Below are positions 29,469-36,161 of a stretch of DNA of 36,161 nucleotides, piece by piece. The stretch spans positions 1 through 36,161 of the forward strand of contig JABZKC010000005.1 in assembly GCA_015257485.1 (NCBI GenBank), written 5' to 3'. This stretch comes from Nanosynbacter sp. (lineage in GTDB: Bacteria; Patescibacteriota; Saccharimonadia; Saccharimonadales; Saccharimonadaceae). The translations under genes were made by a program, and so were the position numbers. The stretch's first letter is position 1, and each line of letters opens with the position of its first letter. The notes under the pieces are model-generated. The model was not told the origin of the DNA, ran no database searches, and saw only the letters and a list, made by a program, of their open reading frames with translations.

Positions 29469-30307
29469 TGTAGTCTCGCTAATAATCTCTGCAATTCATC
29501 TTCATTTTTGCAAGCAAATGTCACACTGCGGCCCCTCACGCGCACCTTTGCTGCGTATTTTTCGCTCAATTCATTCTCTTGGTGTAGATAAACATTAGTT
29601 TTTAGTAAATTCGCCGAACTTTTCTTCTTATGTTCCGCAATATAACGTTCTACTTTGCGTGCTGTCCACCCCTCTTCAATAATCATCGGCAAAATCTTCT
29701 TCACCATTTCCGGATCTGCCGAAATCAATGGTCGCATCACTCCCTCTGTTAACTTATGTTCCACCATTGCATGCTTCACTTCATCCGGCAAATTCAAAAG
29801 TCGCATCGTATTAATCACCGATGAGCTACTCTTACCTACCCGCTTAGCAATTTCTTCAGGTTGTAGATTAAATTGATTCTTCAGTTTAGCATAGGCCGTT
29901 GCCATTTCGATCGCATTTAAATCTTCACGCTGGGCATTTTCAATAATTGAAAGTTCCAGCTGATTTTGTGCATCTAGTGTGCGAATAATTGCCGGAATCT
30001 TATCTAACCCCGCCATTTTCGAAGCGCGATAACGCCTCTCGCCTGCTACAATCTTATATTTACTCCCCTCAGCCACCACCACAATTGGCTGCAACACTCC
30101 GTGTTCACGAATCGATTCTGCAAGCGCCGCCAAAGCCTCCTCCGAGAAATCTTTACGTGGCTGATCGTTCTCTGGCACGATTTTCACAAGATCGAGCTCC
30201 ATCAATTGACTCTTCGAACTATCTTCCGACAAAGTAATATCAAAATCATCCTCTACAATATCCGTAGGAATTAAACTTTCAAATCCGCGACCCAAACCTT
30301 TTGCCAT
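29465..30307 (-). CDS. parB: Chromosome-partitioning protein ParB
   Basis: A DNA-binding CTPase that loads at parS sites. The N-terminus MAKGLGRGFESLIP is the usual ParA-interacting peptide. The CTP-binding/ParB core has LVKIVPENDQPRKDF, SIREHGVLQPIVV and VAGERRYRASKMAGL. The HTH region has IENAQREDLNAIEMATAYAK and EEIAKRVGKSSSSVINTMRL. A C-terminal dimerisation segment ends ELQRLLARLQ. The ATG at 30307 is preferred over a GTG two codons earlier because AGAGAG lies 7 nt before it and the peptide then matches the family start. It follows parA by about 20 bp and overlaps rel by 4 bp. Confidence 0.95.
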   Translation of the reverse strand: MAKGLGRGFESLIPTDIVEDDFDITLSEDSSKSQLMELDLVKIVPENDQPRKDFSEEALAALAESIREHGVLQPIVVVAEGSKYKIVAGERRYRASKMAGLDKIPAIIRTLDAQNQLELSIIENAQREDLNAIEMATAYAKLKNQFNLQPEEIAKRVGKSSSSVINTMRLLNLPDEVKHAMVEHKLTEGVMRPLISADPEMVKKILPMIIEEGWTARKVERYIAEHKKKSSANLLKTNVYLHQENELSEKYAAKVRVRGRSVTFACKNEDELQRLLARLQ

Positions 30308-30327
30308 TTTCACACTCTCTTTTTCTT

Positions 30328-31116
30328 TTACACTCTTTTTAATACTTCTTTTGCTAATTCCTTGTAAGCCTTCGCACCCTTACTGAATCGGTCATAATCC
30401 CCCACCGGCACTCCGTGACTAGGTGCCTCCGCTAACCTTACATTGCGTGGAATCGTCGTCTCAAAAACCTTATCTCGGAAATATTTCTTAATTTCTGCTA
30501 ACACTTGCACCGACAAAGAGGTACGTTTATCATACATCGTCGCAAGTACCCCTAATAATTTCAAATTTGGATTCATCGCCTTACGTACTAATTTCACCGA
30601 ATCCATCAGCTGTGCCACTCCTTCTAGCGCATAAAACTCGGTCTGTACCGGCATCAAAAGGTAATCCGCCGCAATCATCCCATTCACGGTTAATAATGAA
30701 AGACTCGGTGGCAGGTCAATAATCACAAAATCATAATTATCACGCACTTCATTAATTGCATTTTTCAGCTGAACAAATTTTTTACTCAGCTTCGTCATCT
30801 CGACTTCAGCATTAGCCAACTGTGGCGTAGTCGGCGCTAAATCCAAGCCCTTAAATTTAGTGTTCAGAATTATTTCTGATAATCGCCTCTCACCTAGAAT
30901 TACTTCCGACATTGTATTTGAAAGTTCATTATTCAAATAATTTCGTTCAAACTGTGCCTTATCGATACCCAGGCCCGACGTCGCATTTCCCTGCGGATCA
31001 AAATCAATTACTAAGACTTTTTGTTTTTCTTTCATCAAATAGTACGCCAAATTAATCGTAGTCGTCGTCTTCCCGACCCCGCCTTTTTGATTTGTGATAC
31101 AAATTACCTTCGCCAT
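30328..31116 (-). CDS. parA: Chromosome-partitioning ATPase ParA (Soj)
   Basis: A deviant Walker A ATPase that moves ParB-parS complexes. The motifs are clear: NQKGGVGKTTTTINLAYYL with both lysines, VIDFDPQGNATSGLG, FVIIDLPPSLSLLTVNGM, and a C-terminal FETTIPRNVRLAEAPSHGVP typical of Soj. It has 262 residues, with no N-terminal HTH, so it is the chromosomal small type. It heads parA-parB-rel. A TGG-TAATAT element lies 10 nt before the ATG, giving at most a 3-4 nt leader. Confidence 0.96.
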   Translation of the reverse strand: MAKVICITNQKGGVGKTTTTINLAYYLMKEKQKVLVIDFDPQGNATSGLGIDKAQFERNYLNNELSNTMSEVILGERRLSEIILNTKFKGLDLAPTTPQLANAEVEMTKLSKKFVQLKNAINEVRDNYDFVIIDLPPSLSLLTVNGMIAADYLLMPVQTEFYALEGVAQLMDSVKLVRKAMNPNLKLLGVLATMYDKRTSLSVQVLAEIKKYFRDKVFETTIPRNVRLAEAPSHGVPVGDYDRFSKGAKAYKELAKEVLKRV

Positions 31117-31126
31117 ATCTATTTAT

Positions 31127-31135
31127 ATATTACCA
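31127..31135 (-). promoter_or_regulatory. Extended -10 promoter of parA
   Basis: TGG-TAATAT, 10 nt before the ATG. The predicted transcript has almost no leader and no Shine-Dalgarno. Confidence 0.45.
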
Positions 31136-31250
31136 TAATATTCATAAGAATAATCATTATCGCAGAAAAACCGTCTCGCTCTCAACCAAAAAACCACCTT
31201 ACCTCCGAGCCAGAACTCCCTAAACCCCCACCACGCACCTCAAAAACCCT

Positions 31251-31275
31251 AAAAAAGACCCCGTAGGGCCTTTTT
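31251..31275 (-). terminator. Intrinsic terminator of rplU (bidirectional form)
   Basis: AAAAAGGCCC, loop TAC and GGGGTCTTTTTT on the minus strand, immediately after the rplU stop codon. It is A-rich on one side and T-rich on the other, so it can work both ways. Confidence 0.85.
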
Positions 31276-31276
31276 C

Positions 31277-31585
31277 TTATTTAATTGAAGTAATTTCAAT
31301 CACACTGTATTTTTGGCGGTGACCAGTTTCCTTGTGGACACGCTTCTTTGAGTGGTAGCGGATTACGCGGATTTTATCACCAGCGATTTTCTCTTCTACT
31401 ACTTTAGCTGAAACCTTGACACCTTTGACTTCTGGCGTACCAACGAAGGTTTTATCGCCATCAATTACAAGTAAAGCACCAGTTTCGAGCTCTTTAGTTC
31501 CTTCCGGGAGGAGGTCCACCCGTAGGGTCTCACCCTCAACAGCGATATATTGTTTACCACCGATGAGTACAACTGCCTTTTTCAT
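31277..31585 (-). CDS. rplU: 50S ribosomal protein bL21
   Basis: A structural protein of the large subunit that binds 23S rRNA. MKKAVVLIGGKQYIAVEGET is the family N-terminus, and the C-terminal RVIRYHSKKRVHKETGHRQ carries the conserved KxxY/KKR and GHRQ motifs. It is 102 residues from the chosen ATG. An upstream in-frame extension of 20 codons is rejected because it would cover the promoter and AAGGA, which sits 5 nt before this ATG. No rpmA (bL27) follows; a terminator comes directly after, so rplU is monocistronic here, unlike the usual rplU-rpmA pair. Confidence 0.96.
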   Translation of the reverse strand: MKKAVVLIGGKQYIAVEGETLRVDLLPEGTKELETGALLVIDGDKTFVGTPEVKGVKVSAKVVEEKIAGDKIRVIRYHSKKRVHKETGHRQKYSVIEITSIK

Positions 31586-31616
31586 AATATTCCTTAATGT
31601 ATTATTAACTTTGACC

Positions 31617-31625
31617 ATTCTAGCA
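31617..31625 (-). promoter_or_regulatory. Extended -10 promoter of rplU
   Basis: TGC-TAGAAT predicts a leader of about 25 nt with AAGGA at 31591-31595. It lies inside the longest open frame, which shows that the upstream ATG is not the start. Confidence 0.6.
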
Positions 31626-31730
31626 TATTTATCTCTTTTTTTCAATAACTAAACCACAAAAACTCTCCACATCACTTTTCACTAAACTACATTAATCTCC
31701 CTACGATATCACACAAATACTAACAGTATC

Positions 31731-31787
31731 AAAAAAAGAACCCCGCTCTCATAGGGTTCTTTTTGTACTTAATCGTCTAAGCGATTA
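31731..31787. terminator. Terminator region of the LPHTG protein gene
   Basis: AAAGAACCC and GGGTTCTTT arms (31735-31762) are flanked by A and T runs, so it is active in both directions. A second perfect hairpin (TAATCG, loop TCTAAG, CGATTA) lies at 31770-31787, nearer the stop codon. Confidence 0.75.
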
Positions 31788-31808
31788 CATTTTATCGAAA
31801 GGGGCTCT

Positions 31809-33122
31809 TTATTCTTTATCTTCGTGTTGCTTTTCCAAAGCCTTAAGTTGCTTAGTCGAAGCAATGTAGTAAGCAATACCAATACCAATCATGGCGGTCA
31901 CCACTACGGCTAATACAGTTTCGGAAGCACCAGTGTGCGGGAGTTCCTTTGGCGTATTAGGAGTTTTTGGCTTGTCTGCACAGTCACGATGAACCGTAAC
32001 CTTTACCTTACTATGAATCGTAGTGTCGAGCACCGCGATAGCTGAATTGTTGTAAGTTACCGTGTCGCCACATGGGAAGATTTTTTCGTCTTCAGAGAAT
32101 TTTACTTTGTAGGTAATGAAAGCTTCTTCACCAGCATTATAATCACCGATATTGAAACCATTTTTGAAGAGATTTTCTTTTTCAAAACCAGCAGAACGAG
32201 GAGTCTTCAAGAAAGTTGTGCCAGGAATTGCAGTCATACCAGTACCGAGCAAATCGTAAGCAGAAACACCACGTTGGATTGTTGTACCAGTATTTTTATA
32301 GCGCAATTTAAAATCGATAGTTTCACCTGGAGCTACCGTAATTTCCGTACGGTAATCATTCATATTTTCCTTAGAAGCCGTCTTTTCACCAGTGAAACCT
32401 GCTTTATCAACTTTGATACGGAAATTAACATGGCCAGCAAATTCGTTACAACCAGGAATCATTCCCCAGTAACCCTTACTGTAACCTAAGAAAGTTCCGC
32501 CATCTTTGCCAAATAATGCATCATCGTTCAAAATCGTACCATTAAGTGAACCACTGTTAGTAAGCTTCGCGGAATTTGGCACATAGCGCAAAGACACGGT
32601 TTCTTTCGAATTAAGATAAGCTGTATCCCAAACCATCTTAGGTGTAGCGTTTGAGGAGGTAATAGTTCCTTTAATCAAAGCCGCTTCTCCAGGGTTAAGT
32701 CGATCAGTAATCTTGTTCATATACAAGCGCACATTTTCCGCAATACCACGGCGATCGCCTTCGTTTAATTTAGCCGAAGCGTTGTTGTGGTAATAAACTG
32801 ATACTTCATACTCAGCGCCTGCTTCTACCGTAACATTATCCACAAATGGATCATGAGTGCCAGCCTTGCGTACACGTACGAAATTAGATTCATTGCCAAT
32901 TTCTGGATTGTCCGTCATCGAGTTAAAGGTGACGTGGTCTGCCGGGTTTTTCCAGGTATAAGTAGGCCTGGTTGGGCCCCAAGTAGCTTCTTCCGCATGG
33001 ACTGGAGCTTGAATCTGACCAAGGCTGAACGCACCTGCGACCACTGCCCCAATCACTGGAAAGATACGACGCGCAGAACTACGCATATCTTCCCATGTTT
33101 TTGTTTTTATGTTTATGTTCAT
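31809..33122 (-). CDS. Sortase-anchored surface protein (LPHTG) with DUF11-like domain
   Basis: A 437-residue exported wall protein. The signal peptide (IFPVIGAVVAGAFSLGQIQA, cleavage near PVHAEE at about 43) is followed by beta-rich extracellular domains. One is DUF11-like (ETIDFKLRYKNTGTTIQRGV and YNAGEEAFITYKVKF, about 265-370). The C-terminus has the sortase signal LPHTG, a membrane helix (ETVLAVVVTAMIGIGIAYYI) and a charged tail. This implies a sortase elsewhere in the genome and a Gram-positive-type wall. The start is supported by AAAGGAG 4 nt upstream. It lies next to the 954-residue membrane protein on the same strand, 98 bp apart. Confidence 0.88.
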   Translation of the reverse strand: MNINIKTKTWEDMRSSARRIFPVIGAVVAGAFSLGQIQAPVHAEEATWGPTRPTYTWKNPADHVTFNSMTDNPEIGNESNFVRVRKAGTHDPFVDNVTVEAGAEYEVSVYYHNNASAKLNEGDRRGIAENVRLYMNKITDRLNPGEAALIKGTITSSNATPKMVWDTAYLNSKETVSLRYVPNSAKLTNSGSLNGTILNDDALFGKDGGTFLGYSKGYWGMIPGCNEFAGHVNFRIKVDKAGFTGEKTASKENMNDYRTEITVAPGETIDFKLRYKNTGTTIQRGVSAYDLLGTGMTAIPGTTFLKTPRSAGFEKENLFKNGFNIGDYNAGEEAFITYKVKFSEDEKIFPCGDTVTYNNSAIAVLDTTIHSKVKVTVHRDCADKPKTPNTPKELPHTGASETVLAVVVTAMIGIGIAYYIASTKQLKALEKQHEDKE

Positions 33123-33220
33123 CGATCTCCTTTCGATTAAGATCCTAAACTCATTTTAGACTATTTTTGATTTTTGTACAATATATTTGTTCAATATTTT
33201 TTCTTCTCTATTGAGTACAA

Positions 33221-36085
33221 TTATTGTTCAGAATTTACGTCAATATTTACCGTACGAGTTTGACCAGATTCATGAGCCGTAGCATTATCTGCGTTAGCTA
33301 CCGACATTAAACTGTCCCTGTCCTGAGCCGTTACTACTTTATCTTCCTTTAAGACTGAACCATCTGGATTAGATTGTCCTGAGCGAGATTCTTCAGGAAG
33401 TACTGATTTATTTTCCGCATCAACCTGCTTTTCCGTAGCCACACCCTCTTGGTGAACAATACCTTGGCTATTGTCTTGTGTTGTAATGAATGAGTTTGGC
33501 GCCAAATCTTGTTTGTCTGCTTCTCTAGTCATCTGATCAAAGTGGCCTGCGTCGGTTATCTCACTCCCTGGAGTGTTGGTCTGAACATTGTGCTCATCAT
33601 TCCCCTCGCGGTTTGCAAGTCCAGCTTCTTTTCCGGTTTCTGATAATTTAATATCTTCCTCATTCGCCGATGCCGTATTAGTCTTACCCTCATTCACATT
33701 ATTTCCAGGAATCTTTGGATTCTCCTTAGGAATTGAAGGTGGGGTTTCATTCTTTGGAGCTGAAGGTGGAGTTTCATTCTTTGGCTTTGGCGTTGAAATT
33801 TCATTTTTTGGAGCCGGCTCTTCACCTTTTACTCCAACTTTTTTCTGAGTAACTGTTGAAGTCGTTATGTCTGTTTTATCTACAGTTTTGGTCGCTTCTT
33901 TCTTCGCTGTCTTCAGATATTGGAAGATTATCTGACCACATTTTACATTAATACCTAAAATCCTAACACTAGACATGGTATTCATCACTTCACCATCAGA
34001 AGCATTCTTCTCAATCACACCCAGAGCCCTCAATGAGTTTTCCTTAAATCCATCACGAACATTCATATCCATGATATTTTTACCATCTTTATTCTCAGCA
34101 TAGACAAATTCCACTGCTTGGCCTTTATGGAATACACCATCTTTATCAAGTGCCATATCTACCTGGAGATTGCCTTCACCACCATTATTTGAGGCGTAAC
34201 CAGACTGGTAGGTCTCATTCATGATCGATCCAAGCTTCAAAGTAGAACCTTCAAGGAAGTTTGCAATTGTATTATTAGCTTCCTTCTTAATTGCAACTTG
34301 AGCCTCCGCGTCACCGTGTTGAATCATATAGGTAATATCATTCACAGCCGTAGGCGAGGTGGCCTTCTCAAATGCACCGAAAGAAGCACCAAGGTAACTT
34401 GTCATATTAGGGTTTTCCATGGTATCCAAAATTTCTTTCATACCTTCAGCACCTAGAGCTTCACTTGAAGCACCCTGCTCCTTAAGACTTTCTAACCCAG
34501 ATCGATCAACGAAGGTCATATCATTACCCGAGCGCCTCGAATCAGTAAAACCTGGAAATTCCGGATTAATATTGCCATCAAATACAATCTTAGTTTCTTT
34601 ACTATCTACCATAATATTGAAAGAATTTCCCTTAACCAAAGAATCCACTTCACTACCAGTATCGTGTTCCGCTAGAGCTTCTTCTACATTACCATCCGTG
34701 TCGCCGTTATTATCCGTGTTTTTTTCGACGGCGGTATTCTGACCTATAAACTTATTATCACCATTGGAGTCACCATCCTTATCTATGCCTTTTTCGCCGG
34801 CAGCGTTATGCTTCGCAGTAAACTTGTTTCCACCATGAGCTGCAAAAATAGCAAGTGCGCAGATTCCAACAACCATCATAAATCGCTTAATTCCCTCACC
34901 GTGTTTCTTAATCTTCTCAACTACGCTGGCGACGAAACCTTTTTTCTTATCTTTTTCAAAGTCTTCTTTTCCAGGACCAGTCTTGCTATTGCCATTTTTC
35001 TGGTTTTCAAGCATTTTCTGAAGCTGCTCTAATTGGTCTTTTGGTAATTTTTGCATCCAAATTTGATCATCAACATCAAGTAGTACTGAACCACTTTCAG
35101 CAATCTTAGCAGCCACTTTACCAATCTTATCTTTTACGGTTGGCTCGATTTTTTCAATCGTATCTTCACTGGTCAGTACATTAAACTTACTCAGGAATGA
35201 CCCCTCTACTCCGCTCAATTGTTCACCCTTCTTAATTTTATCGTACTGATTCTGTGCGAAATCTAAAGCGATTTCTTTCCTATCGGCATTCTTGATCTCA
35301 TTCATCTTCGCTTCAGCTGCCGCGGAAGCACCCCAAGCCGCATCAATCTTTTGATAATCTTCAAAAGTTAATTTTCTGCCACCAGCCTTCAGTTCACGCG
35401 TTAGTTTGATTGCCTCTTCATCAAGTTTATTGAATTTCTCAGTAGCAGCATTAAGTGCTTCATTGGTATTTTTCTTATCTTCCGCCGAAAAAGCTTTCGA
35501 TAAAAATTCTTTCTCAGCGAGATTAGCTTGCATTTTATAGACTTTTTCCTTAAAACGAAAATTATTCACACCGAAATTTGCGTCATTCTCTCTGCGCTCT
35601 TTTATCATATCAAGGCCTTTTTTCGCCAAAGCCTTCTTCTGTTCCATTTCTTGATATTCCGGAGTAGCCTGAATTTTGGCCTCAAAATCACTAATCTGAT
35701 CAAGACTGCGCTTCATCAAATTTTCCATTGGCACTAGACTACCTTCGCCGCCATCGCGCATGTATTCAAGAGCATTCTTCTCTTGTTTATTTAAGTTGTC
35801 CTTGTATTCGCGAACTTCTTTTTCACTCATAAGCCCAAGACCAGCTTGCATCTTTAAGAAAGTGTCAGCTTCAAGTTTAACTTGATTAAATTGATGACGA
35901 AGTTCCAACTTACGATCACTCTCGCCCCTATCAACATTTTCCCCATTCGATTCTTTGCGATTATTCATTTTAAATTGCGAAAACTGCGCAACACGCGCAT
36001 CATGCTGTTCCTTGTAGTATTGATCTCTTGCTGAAAGAACATTATTATTCCCGCTCGGTGCAGAATTCATATTTTTAGGGCCCAT
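33221..36085 (-). CDS. Large coiled-coil single-pass membrane protein, unknown function
   Basis: No family was recognised (954 residues). Residues 1-395 are hydrophilic and helical (Lys/Glu/Gln-rich, for example LNKQEKNALEYMRDGGEG), likely coiled coil and cytoplasmic. One transmembrane helix lies at about 400-418 (FMMVVGICALAIFAAHGG). Outside, an Asp/Asn/Gly-rich linker (GDSNGDNKFIGQN) leads to a folded-looking region (about 475-740). A Pro-rich repeat comes next (KNETPPSAPKNETPPSIPKE, about 775), then an acidic Asn/Thr/Ser-rich tail. There is no sortase motif. A strong AGGAGG precedes the ATG, which overlaps the upstream gene's stop by one base (TAATG), so the two are translationally coupled. 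It could be a cell-envelope scaffold or adhesin-like protein. Confidence 0.8.
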   Translation of the reverse strand: MGPKNMNSAPSGNNNVLSARDQYYKEQHDARVAQFSQFKMNNRKESNGENVDRGESDRKLELRHQFNQVKLEADTFLKMQAGLGLMSEKEVREYKDNLNKQEKNALEYMRDGGEGSLVPMENLMKRSLDQISDFEAKIQATPEYQEMEQKKALAKKGLDMIKERRENDANFGVNNFRFKEKVYKMQANLAEKEFLSKAFSAEDKKNTNEALNAATEKFNKLDEEAIKLTRELKAGGRKLTFEDYQKIDAAWGASAAAEAKMNEIKNADRKEIALDFAQNQYDKIKKGEQLSGVEGSFLSKFNVLTSEDTIEKIEPTVKDKIGKVAAKIAESGSVLLDVDDQIWMQKLPKDQLEQLQKMLENQKNGNSKTGPGKEDFEKDKKKGFVASVVEKIKKHGEGIKRFMMVVGICALAIFAAHGGNKFTAKHNAAGEKGIDKDGDSNGDNKFIGQNTAVEKNTDNNGDTDGNVEEALAEHDTGSEVDSLVKGNSFNIMVDSKETKIVFDGNINPEFPGFTDSRRSGNDMTFVDRSGLESLKEQGASSEALGAEGMKEILDTMENPNMTSYLGASFGAFEKATSPTAVNDITYMIQHGDAEAQVAIKKEANNTIANFLEGSTLKLGSIMNETYQSGYASNNGGEGNLQVDMALDKDGVFHKGQAVEFVYAENKDGKNIMDMNVRDGFKENSLRALGVIEKNASDGEVMNTMSSVRILGINVKCGQIIFQYLKTAKKEATKTVDKTDITTSTVTQKKVGVKGEEPAPKNEISTPKPKNETPPSAPKNETPPSIPKENPKIPGNNVNEGKTNTASANEEDIKLSETGKEAGLANREGNDEHNVQTNTPGSEITDAGHFDQMTREADKQDLAPNSFITTQDNSQGIVHQEGVATEKQVDAENKSVLPEESRSGQSNPDGSVLKEDKVVTAQDRDSLMSVANADNATAHESGQTRTVNIDVNSEQ

Positions 36086-36161
36086 TATGCCTCCTCCTTA
36101 GCATTCTTTAAGTAATTTTCTTTAAACTCGTCCAATGCCTTTTCGGTTACCGACTGTACAT
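36085..36161 (-). CDS. 3' end of a gene coupled to the coiled-coil membrane protein (partial)
   Basis: An open minus-strand frame runs from the window edge to a TAA at 36087-36085, encoding the last 25 residues or so of a protein (EKALDEFKENYLKNAKEEA at the end). The helical, charged composition resembles a coiled-coil C-terminus. The stop shares a base with the next ATG. Identity cannot be told from this fragment. Confidence 0.6.
   Translation of the reverse strand, partial: VQSVTEKALDEFKENYLKNAKEEA

Noticed and set aside
31586..31645. 20-codon N-terminal extension of bL21
   Set aside because: It covers the extended -10 and Shine-Dalgarno sites of the real start, and bL21 begins with MKKAVV-type sequence.

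Overview
The window looks like chromosomal DNA of a low-GC, small-genome bacterium of the Patescibacteria (CPR), most likely Saccharibacteria (TM7). This is inferred from gene content and protein style. There is a compact cell-wall/division cluster with divergent or shortened proteins, a sigma-region-4/HARE-HTH fusion next to an orphan conjugation-type ATPase, and sortase-anchored and BspA-like surface proteins suited to an epibiont. The standard genetic code fits. No phylogenetic search was possible.

Layout. 1-2.8 kb (+): terminator of an upstream gene, a PIN-PhoH ATPase and peptidyl-tRNA hydrolase. 2.8-4.4 kb (-): dprA with an overlapping MarR-like regulator. 4.4-4.8 kb (+): a stand-alone ~310-nt structured non-coding RNA with a near-consensus promoter, a probable pseudoknot and an intrinsic terminator. 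5.0-5.6 kb (-): a small secreted beta-domain protein. 5.8-12.7 kb (+): topoisomerase I, the sigma4/HARE regulator and a 1050-residue membrane-anchored TraG/VirD4-like ATPase. 12.7-13.75 kb: non-coding DNA with a short repeated motif and possible gene debris. 13.75-16.7 kb (-): two tandem BspA-like (DUF285 repeat) secreted proteins, each with a G10 tract directly at its start codon. 16.8-17.06 kb: a large nested palindrome. 17.1-20.8 kb (-): infB, an FtsL-like gene, a structured spacer with a 21-codon ORF, and rsmH. 20.8-21.7 kb: non-coding. 21.7-31.1 kb (-): parA-parB-rel, then ftsI-mraY-ftsW-murG-ftsQ-like. 31.3 kb: rplU. 31.8-36.2 kb (-): an LPHTG sortase-anchored protein, a 954-residue coiled-coil membrane protein, and the 3' end of a further gene coupled to it.

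How the genes fit together. The parA-to-ftsQ block joins chromosome partitioning, (p)ppGpp signalling and lipid II/septal peptidoglycan synthesis. Overlapping stop/start codons (parB/rel, ftsW/murG) and a 3-bp gap (ftsI/mraY) imply coordinated translation. The surface genes probably serve host-cell contact, and the G tracts suggest on/off switching.

Expression signals are unusually readable. Several genes (pth, topA, the TraG-like ATPase, rsmH, ftsI) have a -10 element ending exactly 6-7 nt before ATG with no Shine-Dalgarno, so they probably make leaderless mRNAs. Others (phoH, infB, mraY, murG, rplU, the LPHTG gene) have clear Shine-Dalgarno sites. The strongest candidates for new biology are the stand-alone RNA at 4453-4764, the G-tract BspA-like pair, and the rsmH-ftsL spacer.
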